A program made the position numbers and the translations under genes. Below, one piece after another: positions 1 through 13,645 of a stretch of 64,000 nucleotides of DNA. Position 1 is the first letter of the stretch. Every line of letters starts with the position of its first letter. The stretch covers positions 126,605-190,604 of the forward strand of contig NZ_QFRK01000004.1 in the NCBI RefSeq assembly GCF_003143855.1, written 5' to 3'. Under the pieces are notes generated by a model. That model did not search any database, was not told the origin of the DNA, and saw nothing but the letters and a program-made list of their open reading frames with translations. This DNA is from Streptomyces sp. NWU339 (GTDB lineage Bacteria > Actinomycetota > Actinomycetes > Streptomycetales > Streptomycetaceae).

Positions 1-479
1 CGGTGCAGGCGCTGGTTGGCGTCGCGGGATGCGTTCGCGTCCATCGGGGAGCCATCCACGGCCACCGCCGAGAGGTCCACCAGCCCCCGCCGGCCGCACA
101 GCGCCAGCACCTGCACGAACAGCGAGTTCAGGGCATCGCGGTGGCGCCGGATGAACCGCGCCACGGTGGAGTGGTCCATCCTGCGATTCGCGGTGATGAC
201 CCGGCAGCCCACGTCATCCCAACAGGCCTGCTCGATGCGGCGGGAAGACCGTATTCCCTTGCTGTAGCAATACAGGATCAGCGCGACCTGGTTCGTGGGA
301 GGGTAAGCGGCCCCTCCCTGCCCATCGGCACGGTAGCTGTCCTCGAACGCCGAGAGATCCAGCTCTCCGACGGCGTCGAGCACCTTCCAGCACAGGTGCT
401 CGGGCGGCAGCCACTCCCGTACATTCCGCGGCATCTCAAGATCACGTTCACGGTCGCACAACAGGAAGTTCCGCCCCAC
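1..479 (-). CDS. IS1182-family transposase, N-terminal part (cut by window edge)
   Basis: Reading the minus strand from a GTG at 479 (or ATG at 434) gives an open frame of about 160 residues that runs off the window. It carries the usual IS1182-type N-terminus: REWLPPEHLCWKVLD, a stretch on TNQVALILYCYSKGIRSSRR, then DHSTVARFIRRHRDALN and LVDLSAVAVDGSPMDANASR, the last holding the first catalytic aspartate of the DDE site. The rest of the protein, including the other acidic residues, lies outside the window, so whether the element is intact cannot be judged. It sits directly against the degraded IS6-type transposase, so the left edge is an insertion hot spot or IS graveyard. Family call is confident; the start codon is less so. 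Confidence 0.8.
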   Translation of the reverse strand, partial: MGRNFLLCDRERDLEMPRNVREWLPPEHLCWKVLDAVGELDLSAFEDSYRADGQGGAAYPPTNQVALILYCYSKGIRSSRRIEQACWDDVGCRVITANRRMDHSTVARFIRRHRDALNSLFVQVLALCGRRGLVDLSAVAVDGSPMDANASRDANQRLH

Positions 480-580
480 AGGCCAAGATTCCGATGTCTG
501 CCCGGCGGCCGGAACCGAACAGCGAATCGCTCTTGACCTTCACCGGGCAGGAGTTGTGCGACAGCCTCGCCAGCCACGCC

Positions 581-1264
581 GCCGGTGACCCGATCCCAGA
601 GGGCGCAGCGGAGGGTCGTCTCGGCACGGTAGTCGGGGGCAGTCACCCGGTGGCGGCCGGGCCGGACGTGCGGCAAGATCCCGCCGACCGCGGCCAGGAA
701 CCGCCGCGCCCCGCCGACGGAGCGAAAACCCTTCCGGGCGCGTTCGCGCTGCCTCGTCGGCTGGTGGCTGTTCGCGGCCCGGTGGTTCCGGCCCCGGTGC
801 CAGCGGTGCCCGACCGAGGGCAGGACCGCGCGGTGGGCCGCGCCGCAGGAGCGCAACTGGTCGGTGACCACCACCCGCGGCACCGAGCAGGTCGTCTTCA
901 GCAGGTGGCGGAAGAACCGCCGGGCCGCGGCCTGGTCCCGCCGGTTCTGGACCAGGAGGCCGGGCACGGTGCCGGCGGCGTCGACGGCCCGCCACCGGTA
1001 CGTCGACTCACCGTTGATCCTGACGAAGACCTCGTCCAGGTGCCACGTGTCGCCCGGCCGCCCACGCCGGCGGTGCGGGCCGTCGGCGTAGCCCTGCCCG
1101 AACGTCGCGCACCGGCGCCGGACCGTCTCGTGCGAGACAAGGACGCCGCGGGCGGGCAGCAGCTTCCCGGGCTTGCGGAAGCCGAGCGGGAAGCGGACGG
1201 ACCGCCCCACGCGGTGGGAGATGACCTCGATCGGGTACCGGTGCCCCGGGTACGACGGCGGCGC
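581..1264 (-). pseudogene. IS6-family transposase, probably degraded
   Basis: A minus-strand frame matches IS6-family transposases from SYPGHRYPIEVISH through the DDE core: first Asp in GDTWHLDEVFVRING, second in VPRVVVTDQL, and the Glu in HQPTRQRERARKGFRS, ending near ALWDRVTG. The family is usually about 235 residues, and this block covers nearly that. However, no ATG or GTG precedes the conserved start in frame (a stop lies just upstream, and the first in-frame GTG is at 1210). The normally conserved HCVWLYFRF-like segment reads HRVGRSVRF, and the frame reads on toward the adjacent IS1182 transposase without its own stop. I therefore call it a relic. A frameshifted but functional copy is possible. 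Confidence 0.65.
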
Positions 1265-1267
1265 TGA

Positions 1268-1573
1268 CGACCCGAGCGATCCCCCTGTCCGGCACGATCA
1301 ACTCCAAGATCATCCCAGGCCGGTCAGCCCACGGGACAACGCCCGCCGAGGTCCTACCGGATGCCGACCGCCGCATCCCCACGAAGCCGCCGCTCACCTG
1401 GCCGCATCGATCCACCGACGGACAGCCGGCCGCGGCGTCCGCGCTGCCGGGGCCATGGGATCCATGCAGCGGTATCCGTACCCGCCGAAGACCCCGAGCG
1501 CCGCCGAGAGGATGAAGCAGCCGCCGTGGACGGCGTTCGGATCCCCCCGACGTTCGGGGCAGGGCTACACGTG
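1268..1573. other. No recognisable gene
   Basis: Between the IS6 relic and the 165-residue protein gene I see no frame with a credible start and codon bias. A short minus-strand frame around 1440-1570 encodes a hydrophobic stretch but has no start codon after its upstream stop. A motif near 1285-1319 (TGTCCGGCAC...CAACTCC) loosely resembles the end of the IS6 relic near 550-575 in inverted orientation and might be a decayed terminal repeat. Confidence 0.4.
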
Positions 1574-2071
1574 TCAGGCCATCGCCGGCTGCGCGGGCCC
1601 CCCGGGCTCTGTCCGCTCGGTGGCGACCTGTCGGCCCTGGTCCCGCTCGGCGCGGCCCCGCTCGATGCGCTCGTGTTCGGCGCGCTGGCGTGCGGCCTGC
1701 TCACGGGTGATCACTTCGGTGGCGGCGCCGACGGCGACCGCGATCGGCCACTCCACGGCCTCGACCACGGCCATGGCGCCGAGGAGGCCGTAGAAGGCCA
1801 GCTTGCGGGGCGAGGGGAGCAGGGACGTGGCCGTGGACGCGGGTGCGCCCTTGCGGGCGTCGGAGAACATGTCCCCCGGGGTCACGTAGGGGATCGGAAC
1901 CCGGGCGTGCGCGGTGCGGAATTGCAGCAGCTTGCCGCCCGTCCGCTTCTCCTCCGGGCGCTCGGCCGGGGCCTGTTGTGGTTCCGGAGCGCGGGTCTCC
2001 GCGGTCTGGGTCCCGGCCTGGGGCGGGGCCGGCTGCTGCGGTGGCTGGGTCTGTGGACCTGGGGAAGTCAT
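1574..2071 (-). CDS. Hypothetical protein with one predicted membrane helix
   Basis: 165 residues, not recognised as a named family. Residues 1-45 are a Pro/Gln/Glu-rich disordered tail. A conserved-looking middle follows (KLLQFRTAHARVPIPYVTPG), then one hydrophobic segment at about 91-118, and a charged, Arg/Glu-rich C-terminus predicted to be helical or coiled. It lies downstream of a 43-residue peptide gene and the giant P-type ATPase on the same strand, so it may be an accessory factor of that transporter; this is inference from position only. No catalytic motif is visible. Confidence 0.7.
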   Translation of the reverse strand: MTSPGPQTQPPQQPAPPQAGTQTAETRAPEPQQAPAERPEEKRTGGKLLQFRTAHARVPIPYVTPGDMFSDARKGAPASTATSLLPSPRKLAFYGLLGAMAVVEAVEWPIAVAVGAATEVITREQAARQRAEHERIERGRAERDQGRQVATERTEPGGPAQPAMA

Positions 2072-2189
2072 CTCTTCCTCTCCTGCCGTGCGGCGCGAGT
2101 GGCGAGGGCTCTTCCTGGCCGTGTTTCATCGATGCGCGCGAATAAACCCGCCCGAACGGACAATTCAGGCAAACCGGTTCGGGGGTCGC

Positions 2190-2321
2190 TCAGGCGGGTG
2201 CGGCCGCCGGGTGCCCGCTCGTGCCGAAGGCCTTCCAGAGCTGGACGGCCAGTCGGACCACGGCGGCCTCGAGCAGGGCGACCGCCACCTGGGTCAGGAT
2301 CGTGGTGAAGATGTGCGGCAT
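2190..2321 (-). CDS. 43-residue hydrophobic peptide
   Basis: ATG at 2321 follows a GAAAGG ribosome site about ten bases upstream and runs 44 codons to TGA at 2190. The product begins MPHIFTTILTQVAVALLEAA, continues as one amphipathic or membrane helix (VVRLAVQLWKAF), and ends in a short Gly/Ala/Pro tail. It lies between the 165-residue protein gene and the P-type ATPase gene, all on the minus strand, with 57 bases to the ATPase stop. No family assigned. The clean ribosome site and helix make it a likely real small protein, perhaps a membrane partner of the ATPase. Confidence 0.55.
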   Translation of the reverse strand: MPHIFTTILTQVAVALLEAAVVRLAVQLWKAFGTSGHPAAAPA

Positions 2322-2378
2322 GGTCCGCCGCCTTTCGTGTGCGTCGTGCCGGGTACGACTCCTTTGTCGGCCCTCACG

Positions 2379-7031
<4,653 letters not shown>

Positions 7032-7075
7032 ACGGCCTCCACCACCGGCCGACGGGGGCGTTGCTCGCCACCCTG

Positions 7076-7093
7076 GAGAACGACACGGTTCTC
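7076..7093. promoter_or_regulatory. Inverted repeat upstream of the ATPase gene
   Basis: GAGAAC and GTTCTC flank a six-base centre, 45-62 bases before the ATPase start codon. The spacing does not match a Zur or Fur box, so no regulator is assigned. It is a candidate operator only. Confidence 0.25.
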
Positions 7094-7189
7094 ACCAGTA
7101 TCGGCACGTTTCGACAACTTCGCCCGGCGTGGCGAGACGGGATGGACCGGACGGACGGTGCCGGGACCGGAACGGGTGGGGACGGGAGA

Positions 7190-7828
7190 TCAGGCGGGGG
7201 TGTCGGCGGCGTGCGGCGCGCAGCCCAGCACGTGCTCCTTCACCAGGCGGCCGATGTCCGGATCCTGCCGCCGGAACGCCGCGACCAGCTCTTCGTGCTC
7301 CTCGGCGTAGGACTGCTGGACCGTGCCCAGCCAGCGGATGGACAGGGCCGTGAAGACCTCGATGCCCAGGCCCTCCCAGGTGTGCAGCAGCACCGAGTTG
7401 CCGGCCGCGCGGACCAGTTCACGGTGGAAGGCGACCGTGTGCCGCACCTGGGCCGTGCCGTCGGCCGTGCGGTCGGCCTCGTACAGCGCGGCGACATGCG
7501 GCTCCAGCGCCGAGCAGTCCTCCGCCAGCCGCTCCGCCGCCAGCTCGGCGGCGATCGCCTCGAGACCCGCCCGTACGGGGTAGCTCTCCTCCAGGTCGGC
7601 GGCCGACAGGTTCCGCACCCGCACGCCCTTGTTGGGCGCCGACTCGATCAGCCGCAGCGACTCCAGCTCGCGCAGCGCCTCCCGCACCGGCGTCTGGCTG
7701 ACCTCCAGCTCGGTCGCGATCCGCCGCTCCACGATCCGCTCGCCCGGCTGCCAGCGCCCGCTGATGATCCCTTCCAGGATGTGCTCGCGGATCTGTTCGC
7801 GCAGCGAGTGGACGACGGGCGCGGTCAT
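7190..7828 (-). CDS. GntR-family transcriptional regulator (FCD subfamily)
   Basis: 212 residues. Residues 5-70 are a winged-helix domain with the GntR pattern LREQIREHILEGIISGRW, then PGERIVERRIATELEVSQTP and VREALRELESLRLI. Residues 80-205 are an all-helical FCD ligand domain (ARAxLE-like region, HxxF and late His residues) that usually binds an organic acid, often with a metal. ATG at 7828 is set by a perfect AAGGAG seven bases upstream. It lies downstream of lpdA-sucB on the same strand but separated by a terminator, so it has its own promoter. A role in controlling the neighbouring 2-oxoacid dehydrogenase genes is plausible but unproven. Confidence 0.9.
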   Translation of the reverse strand: MTAPVVHSLREQIREHILEGIISGRWQPGERIVERRIATELEVSQTPVREALRELESLRLIESAPNKGVRVRNLSAADLEESYPVRAGLEAIAAELAAERLAEDCSALEPHVAALYEADRTADGTAQVRHTVAFHRELVRAAGNSVLLHTWEGLGIEVFTALSIRWLGTVQQSYAEEHEELVAAFRRQDPDIGRLVKEHVLGCAPHAADTPA

Positions 7829-7911
7829 GAGTGCTCCTTGGACAGGGTTCGTGAATCCGGGGCAGCCGCCCGAAAGGCCCCGTCGAGGGGCGGCGGACGG
7901 ACGACGGACAG

Positions 7912-7935
7912 GACCCTTGAGGGCGATCGACCCTT
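7912..7935. promoter_or_regulatory. Direct repeats upstream of the GntR gene
   Basis: GACCCTT occurs at 7912-7918 and 7929-7935, a 17-base period, 84-107 bases before the regulator's start codon. Such phased repeats could be an autoregulatory site. The remainder of 7829-8044 shows nothing else recognised. Confidence 0.25.
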
Positions 7936-8044
7936 AGACAATACGGCTGACACACCGTCCCGTAGGGGCGCACGGGGTGCTTTCGCCCAGGTGAGACGAG
8001 GCTTACACGGCGCATACGGCGCGGCTCACGCCGTGCCCACGACA

Positions 8045-8086
8045 GTGCCCCCGCCCGGGAGCCTGGGAAGCTCCGGACGGGGGCAC
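8045..8086 (-). terminator. Terminator after sucB
   Basis: GTGCCCCCGCCCGGGAGC pairs with GCTCCGGACGGGGGCAC around a seven-base loop, with one mismatch and one bulge. It lies about 40 bases after the sucB stop, with no long U tract, as is usual in streptomycetes. Confidence 0.75.
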
Positions 8087-8126
8087 CGGTGACCGGGATC
8101 AGCGGTCGTGGATCAGCGGCCGTGGA

Positions 8127-9890
8127 TCACAGGCCGAGCTCGACCTCGAACTCGCCCGCCTCCAGGATCGCCTTGACCGAGTTCAGGTAACGGGCCGCGT
8201 CGGCACCGTCCACCAGCCGGTGGTCGTAGGAGAGGGTCAGGTAGGTCATGTCGCGGACGCCGATGACCGTGCCCTCCTCCGTCTCGATGACGGCCGGACG
8301 CTTGACCGTGGCACCGATACCGAGGATCGCGACCTGGCCCGGCGGCACGATGATCGTGTCGAACAGCGCGCCGCGCGAACCGGTGTTGCTGATCGTGAAG
8401 GTCCCGCCGGACAGCTCGTCCGGGGTGATCTTGCTGGCCCGGACCTTGCCCGCCAGCTCGGCCGTGGCCTTGGAGATACCGGCGATGTTGAGGTCACCGG
8501 CGTTCTTGATGACCGGGGTCATCAGACCCTTCTCGGAGTCCACCGCGATACCGATGTGCTCGGTGTCGAAGTAGGTGATGGTCCCCTCGGCCTCGTTGAT
8601 CCGGGCGTTGACGGCCGGGTGGGCCTTCAGCGCCTGGGCGGCGGCCTTGACGAAGAACGGCATCGGGGAGAGCTTGACGCCCTCGCGAGCCGCGAACGAC
8701 TCCTTGGCCCGCGCCCGCAGCCTCATCAGCCGGGTGACGTCGACCTCGACGACCGAGGACAGCTGCGCCTGCTCACGCAGCGCCTTGACCATGTTGTCGC
8801 CGATGACCTTGCGGATCCGCGGCATCTTCACGGTCTGGCCGCGCAGCGGCGAGGCCTCGAGGACCGGGGTCCGCTTCGCCGCGGCCGGAGCGGCGGCCGG
8901 AGCCGCGGCGGGGGCGGCCTTCGCGGACTCCGCGGCGGCGACGACGTCCTGCTTGCGGATACGGCCACCGACGCCGGTGCCCTTGACGGTGGACAGGTCG
9001 ACGCAGTGCTCGGCGGCGAGCTTGCGCACCAGCGGGGTCACGTAGGCGCCCTCGTCGGTCGGCTGCGCGGCGGCCGGAGCGGCAGCCGGGGCCGGAGCGG
9101 CCTGCGGGGCGGCGGGGGCCGGGGCGGCCGGAGCGGCAGCCGGGGCAGCCGGAGCCGGTGCCGGGGCGGCCGGCGCGGGAGCCGGAGCGGCCTGCGGAGC
9201 CGGGGCGGGTTCGGGCTGCGCCGGGGCGGCCGGAGCCGCCGGTGCCGGAGCGGCCGCCGGGGCGGCACCCGGAGCGCCGATGACGGCGAGCTTCGCGCCC
9301 ACCTCGGCGGTCTCGTCCTCGCCGACCGTGATCTCCAGCAGCACACCGGAGGTGGGCGCCGGGATCTCGGTGTCGACCTTGTCGGTGGAGACCTCGAGCA
9401 GCGGCTCGTCGGCCTCGACGCTGTCGCCGACCGACTTCAGCCAGCGGGTGACGGTGCCCTCGGTGACGGACTCGCCGAGCGCGGGCAGGACCACGTCCGT
9501 GCCCTCGGCGGTGCCGCCGCCGGCGGCGGTCTCGGCGGTGGGAGCGGGTGCCGGGGCGGCCTGCTCGGTGGAGGGGGCCGCGGCGGCCGGCTCAGGGGCC
9601 GGGGCGGCCGGCTGCTCGGCGGCCGGGGCCGGAGCCTCGGCCGGGACACCGCTGCCGTCGTCGATCAGGGCCAGCTCGGCACCGACCTCGACGGTCTCGT
9701 CCTCGGCGACCTTGATGGAGGACAGCACGCCGGAGGCCGGAGCGGGGATTTCGGTGTCGACCTTGTCGGTGGAGACCTCGAGCAGCGGCTCGTCGGCCTC
9801 GACGCGCTCGCCCTCGGCCTTCAGCCAGCGGGTGACAGTGCCCTCGGTGACGCTCTCACCGAGCGCCGGAAGGGTTACGGAAACCGCCAT
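8127..9890 (-). CDS. sucB: Dihydrolipoamide acyltransferase, E2 of 2-oxoglutarate/pyruvate dehydrogenase
   Basis: 587 residues. Two lipoyl domains (about 1-80 and 132-205), each with the lipoylated lysine in the motif [12 protein letters not shown], are joined by long Ala/Pro swinging linkers. A peripheral subunit (E3) binding domain follows at about 285-320 ([19 protein letters not shown]). The catalytic domain occupies about 350-587 and ends with the active-site motif [13 protein letters not shown]. It transfers acyl groups from E1 to CoA in the cytoplasmic dehydrogenase complex. It lies 61 bases after lpdA, which encodes the E3 partner, so the two are an operon. AAAGGAG precedes the ATG. 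Actinobacterial E2 proteins of this layout may serve both pyruvate and 2-oxoglutarate dehydrogenases, so the sucB name is by convention. Confidence 0.93.
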   Translation of the reverse strand: MAVSVTLPALGESVTEGTVTRWLKAEGERVEADEPLLEVSTDKVDTEIPAPASGVLSSIKVAEDETVEVGAELALIDDGSGVPAEAPAPAAEQPAAPAPEPAAAAPSTEQAAPAPAPTAETAAGGGTAEGTDVVLPALGESVTEGTVTRWLKSVGDSVEADEPLLEVSTDKVDTEIPAPTSGVLLEITVGEDETAEVGAKLAVIGAPGAAPAAAPAPAAPAAPAQPEPAPAPQAAPAPAPAAPAPAPAAPAAAPAAPAPAAPQAAPAPAAAPAAAQPTDEGAYVTPLVRKLAAEHCVDLSTVKGTGVGGRIRKQDVVAAAESAKAAPAAAPAAAPAAAKRTPVLEASPLRGQTVKMPRIRKVIGDNMVKALREQAQLSSVVEVDVTRLMRLRARAKESFAAREGVKLSPMPFFVKAAAQALKAHPAVNARINEAEGTITYFDTEHIGIAVDSEKGLMTPVIKNAGDLNIAGISKATAELAGKVRASKITPDELSGGTFTISNTGSRGALFDTIIVPPGQVAILGIGATVKRPAVIETEEGTVIGVRDMTYLTLSYDHRLVDGADAARYLNSVKAILEAGEFEVELGL

Positions 9891-9951
9891 GGTTTCGGTT
9901 GCTCCTTTAAAAGTGCGGAAGTCTGTGTCGTCGTGCCCGTGACCGAAGGCG

Positions 9952-11340
9952 TCAGTCGTGGGAGTGGAGGGGCTTGCCCGCGAGGGCCAGGTGGGCCTCG
10001 CCGAGCGCCTCGTTCTGGGTCGGGTGGGCGTGGATCAGCTGCGCGACCTCGGCGGGCAGCGCCTCCCAGTTGTAGATCAGCTGGGCTTCGCCGACCTGCT
10101 CGCCCATGCGGTCACCGACCATGTGGACGCCGACCACGGCACCGTCCTTGACCTGGACGAGCTTGATCTCGCCGGCGGTCTTGAGGATCTTGCTCTTGCC
10201 GTTGCCCGCCAGGTTGTACTTCAGGGCGACGACCTTGTCCGCACCGTAGATCTCCTTGGCCTTGGCCTCGGTGATGCCGACGGAGGCGACCTCCGGGTGG
10301 CAGTACGTCACCCGCGGCACGCCGTCGTAGTCGACCGGGACGGCCTTCAGACCGGCCAGCCGCTCCGCCACCAGGATGCCCTCGGCGAAGCCGACGTGCG
10401 CCAGCTGGAGCGTCGGGACGAGGTCGCCGACGGCGGAGATGGTCGGGACGTTGGTGCGCATGTACTCGTCGACGAGGACGTAGCCGCGGTCCATGGCGAC
10501 CCCGGCCTCCTCGTAGCCCAGGCCCTGCGAGACCGGGCCGCGGCCGATGGCGACGAGGAGGACCTCGGCCTCGAACTCCTTGCCGTCGGCGAGGGTGACC
10601 TTGACGCCGTCCTGGGTGTACTCGGCCTTCTGGAAGAAGGTGCCCAGGTTGAACTTGATGCCCCGCTTGCGGAAGGCGCGCTCCAGCAGCTTCGAGCTGT
10701 TCTCGTCCTCGACCGGGACGAGGTGCTTGAGGCCCTCGACGATCGTGACGTCGGTGCCGAAGGACTTCCACACGGAGGCGAACTCGACGCCGATGACGCC
10801 GCCGCCCAGCACGATCGCGGACTTCGGCACGCGGTCCAGGACGAGGGCGTGGTCCGAGGAGATGATCCGGTTGCCGTCGATCTCCAGGCCCGGCAGCGAC
10901 TTCGGCACGGAGCCGGTCGCCAGCAGGACGTGGCGGCCCTGGATCCGCTGACCGTTCACATCGACGGAGGTCGGCGACGACAGCCGGCCCTCACCCTCGA
11001 TGTAGGTCACCTTGCGCGAGGCGATCAGACCCTGCAGGCCCTTGTACAGGCCCGAGATCACGTCGTCCTTGTACTTGTTGACGGCCGCCATGTCGATGCC
11101 CTCGAAGGTGGCCTTCACACCGAACTGCTCGCTCTCGCGGGCCTGGTCGGCGATCTCGCCCGCGTGCAGCAGGGCCTTGGTGGGGATGCAGCCGTTGTGC
11201 AGGCAGGTACCGCCGACCTTGTCCTTCTCGATCAGGGCGACGTCCAGGCCCAGCTGCGCCCCGCGCAGGGCCGCGGCGTAACCACCGCTGCCACCGCCGA
11301 GGATCACTAGGTCGAAAACGGTGCTGGCGTCGTTCGCCAC
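9952..11340 (-). CDS. lpdA: Dihydrolipoyl dehydrogenase (E3)
   Basis: 462 residues starting at GTG 11340, chosen because GGAGG sits seven bases upstream and the protein then begins just before the FAD-binding motif [20 protein letters not shown]. The redox-active disulfide is in [16 protein letters not shown], a second Rossmann motif is [13 protein letters not shown], and the C-terminal active-site pair is in [14 protein letters not shown]. It reoxidises the dihydrolipoyl groups of E2 using NAD+, in the cytoplasm. Upstream in-frame residues are unlike the family and are excluded. First gene of the lpdA-sucB operon. Confidence 0.95.
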   Translation of the reverse strand: MANDASTVFDLVILGGGSGGYAAALRGAQLGLDVALIEKDKVGGTCLHNGCIPTKALLHAGEIADQARESEQFGVKATFEGIDMAAVNKYKDDVISGLYKGLQGLIASRKVTYIEGEGRLSSPTSVDVNGQRIQGRHVLLATGSVPKSLPGLEIDGNRIISSDHALVLDRVPKSAIVLGGGVIGVEFASVWKSFGTDVTIVEGLKHLVPVEDENSSKLLERAFRKRGIKFNLGTFFQKAEYTQDGVKVTLADGKEFEAEVLLVAIGRGPVSQGLGYEEAGVAMDRGYVLVDEYMRTNVPTISAVGDLVPTLQLAHVGFAEGILVAERLAGLKAVPVDYDGVPRVTYCHPEVASVGITEAKAKEIYGADKVVALKYNLAGNGKSKILKTAGEIKLVQVKDGAVVGVHMVGDRMGEQVGEAQLIYNWEALPAEVAQLIHAHPTQNEALGEAHLALAGKPLHSHD

Positions 11341-11604
11341 GTCACGTCCTCCATGCATGTGCGCCACGCCGGTCTCCAGTGACCGGTCGGCGGCTGGTGT
11401 CCGGCCGCTCTTGCCTTCGGCCCTTCGGTGGGGCCCTGTCCTGCCGAGCCCTATCCTCGCACTTGTCCGAGCCGAACGAGACGTGGGGCAGGGGTGTGAC
11501 ACGTCCCACGTTCGAACGTCCGACCGTCACACGCGCGAGGACTTCCGGGACCACGTGCCCCGGCACACGTGCCGACACCCGCGGCGGATCCGCATGACGC
11601 GCCG
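11341..11604. other. Promoter region of lpdA-sucB, no gene seen
   Basis: The stretch between the pepA terminator and lpdA carries no credible frame. It should hold the lpdA promoter on the minus strand. I cannot pick -35/-10 boxes with confidence. Confidence 0.4.
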
Positions 11605-11647
11605 GCCGGCGGGGCCCCGTCCCACCCGAGCACGGGGCCCCGCCGGC
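11605..11647. terminator. Strong terminator after pepA
   Basis: A perfect 16-base stem, 11605-11620 (GCCGGCGGGGCCCCGT) with 11632-11647, around an 11-base loop. It lies about 35 bases past the pepA stop and separates it from lpdA. Three GACCGGT copies follow at about 11648-11680. Confidence 0.85.
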
Positions 11648-11680
11648 GACCGGTTGACGACCGGTCGGCGACCGGTCGGC

Positions 11681-13252
11681 TCAGCCCAGGTCGCCGGCCG
11701 CCGTCTGCTCGGCGAGGCGGACCAGCGTCCGTACCGCCGAGCCCGTACCGCCCTTGGGCGTGTACCCGAAGGGGCTGCCCTCGTTGAAGGCCGGACCGGC
11801 GATGTCGAGGTGGGCCCAGGTGATGCCCTCGCCGACGAACTCGCGCAGGAAGAGCCCGGCGACGAGCCCGCCGCCCATCCGCTCGCCCATGTTCGCGATG
11901 TCGGCCGTGGACGAGTCCATGCCCTTGCGCAGGTGCTCCGGCAGCGGCATCGGCCAGGCGGGCTCGCCGACCTCCTCGGCGGCCTCGTGCACCGCCGCAC
12001 GGAAGGCGTCGTCGTTGGCCATGATCCCGAACGTGCGGTTGCCCAGTGCCAGCATCATCGCGCCGGTCAGGGTCGCGACGTCCACGATCGCGTCCGGCTT
12101 CTCCTCCGAGGCCGCCCACAGCGCGTCGGCGAGGACGAGCCGGCCCTCGGCGTCGGTGTTGAGCACCTCCACCGTCTTGCCGCTGTACATGCGCAGCACG
12201 TCACCCGGGCGGGTGGCGGAACCGGAGGGCATGTTCTCGGCCAGGGCCAGCCAGCCGGTGACGTTGACCTCGAGACCGAGGCGGGCGGCGGCGACGACCG
12301 CGGCGAACACGGCGGCGGCACCGCTCATGTCGCACTTCATCGTCTCGTTGTGCCCGGCCGGCTTCAGCGAGATGCCGCCCGAGTCGTAGGTGATGCCCTT
12401 GCCGACGAAGGCGAGGTGCTTCTTCGCCTTGGCGGAGGTGTACGACAGCTTCACCAGCCGCGGACCCGACGCCGAGCCGGCGCCGACGCCGAGGATGCCG
12501 CCGTGGCCGCCCTTGGCCAGCGCCTTCTCGTCGAGCACCTGCACCTTGATGCCGTGCTCCTTGGCCGCGGCCTGGGCGACGGCGGCGAACGCCTCGGGGT
12601 CGAGGTCGTTGGGCGGGGTGTTGATCAGGTCGCGGGCCCGGTTGAGCTCCTCGGACACCGTGGTGGCGCGCTCCACGGCCGTCTTGTACGCCTTGTCGCG
12701 GGGCTTTTCGCAGAGCAGCACGGCCTCGGCGAGGGGCGCCTTCGCGTCCTTCTTCTTGTCCTTGCCGCCTTCGCCCTTGTCGCCCTTGTTCTTGGGGAGG
12801 TCCTTGTTCTTGTAGGCGTCGAAGGAGTAGGCGCCGAGCAGCACGCCCTCGGCGACCGCGCCGGCGTCGGCCGCGTCGGTCAGGGGGAGGGCGAACGCGG
12901 CCTTCTTGGACCCGGTGAGGGCGCGGGCGGCCACACCGGCGGCCTTGCGCAGTGCCTCGGGGTCGGGAGCGGCGTCCTTCTCGGGCTGGGTGCCCAGGCC
13001 CACCGCGACCAGGAGCGGCGTCTTGAAGCCGGCCGGCGCGGGGAGCTTCGTCACCTCACCCTCGGCGCCGGACGCGCCGAGGGTCTCCAGGACGCCGGTG
13101 AGCCTGCCGTCGTAGGCCTTGTCCACGGCTTCGGCGCCCGGTGCGACGACCAGGCCCCCGGCCCCGGACGCAGTGCCCTTGGCGACACCGATCACGATCG
13201 CGTCGGCCTTCAGGCCGGGGATCGCGGCGGTGCTGAGAGTGAGAGCAGTCAC
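11681..13252 (-). CDS. pepA: Leucyl aminopeptidase (M17)
   Basis: 523 residues, normal for the family. The C-terminal catalytic half has the M17 signature NTDAEGRLVLADAL and the metal-binding region FVGKGITYDSGGISLKP; the N-terminal half is the less conserved ribosomal-protein-like domain. It removes N-terminal residues from peptides in the cytoplasm, using two metal ions. An unusual Lys/Asp-rich insert (KNKDLPKNKGDKGEGGKDKK) near residues 155-175 is a low-complexity surface loop found in some actinobacterial copies. It is a single-gene unit ended by a strong hairpin. Confidence 0.93.
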   Translation of the reverse strand: MTALTLSTAAIPGLKADAIVIGVAKGTASGAGGLVVAPGAEAVDKAYDGRLTGVLETLGASGAEGEVTKLPAPAGFKTPLLVAVGLGTQPEKDAAPDPEALRKAAGVAARALTGSKKAAFALPLTDAADAGAVAEGVLLGAYSFDAYKNKDLPKNKGDKGEGGKDKKKDAKAPLAEAVLLCEKPRDKAYKTAVERATTVSEELNRARDLINTPPNDLDPEAFAAVAQAAAKEHGIKVQVLDEKALAKGGHGGILGVGAGSASGPRLVKLSYTSAKAKKHLAFVGKGITYDSGGISLKPAGHNETMKCDMSGAAAVFAAVVAAARLGLEVNVTGWLALAENMPSGSATRPGDVLRMYSGKTVEVLNTDAEGRLVLADALWAASEEKPDAIVDVATLTGAMMLALGNRTFGIMANDDAFRAAVHEAAEEVGEPAWPMPLPEHLRKGMDSSTADIANMGERMGGGLVAGLFLREFVGEGITWAHLDIAGPAFNEGSPFGYTPKGGTGSAVRTLVRLAEQTAAGDLG

Positions 13253-13645
13253 GGTGGTGAATTCTCGCTTCCGATGTGAAGTTGCTGTGGCCGAAAAGCG
13301 TGGGTCGACCGGGCCCGGCGCCGACCCTAACGACGACCTGGCGGTACGGTCTCGGCGGGACCTGCCCCGGTACGGCGCCCACTGCGGACGAGCCTACGCG
13401 CGTCTGCCCGTGCGCTCCCTCGCGCGGTCTTCACCGTTCGGTGACGTGACGGACACCTTCCGGGCCCCGGCGCCCTCAAAGGCCACCCGGTGGGACGCGC
13501 ACGAGACGACCCGCTGGACGGCACGACGGCCTGCTCGCCGCGGTGCCGGCACTGGTTCCCCTGCTGCCCGCGGCCCGCACGGCCGCCCCGGCCGCGGGCC
13601 CGGGGTCCGGGGAGCCCGGGGGAAGAGGCGCGGACCGCCGTTCCC
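13253..13645. other. Intergenic stretch, no gene recognised
   Basis: 393 bases between pepA and cobS, both on the minus strand. No frame has a recognisable product. The part near 13550-13625 is very rich in short G/C palindromes (CCGCGGCCCGC..., CCCGGGGTCCGGGGAG...) and may end cobS transcripts. The pepA promoter should lie close to 13260-13330. Confidence 0.4.

Noticed and set aside
1440..1573. Small hydrophobic minus-strand frame (CFILSAALGVFGGYGYRC)
   Set aside because: No start codon between its upstream stop and the hydrophobic part, and no ribosome site.
7074..7095. Zur box upstream of the ATPase
   Set aside because: Core spacing of six bases and the lack of the TGAAAA/TTTTCA arms do not fit the known Zur consensus.
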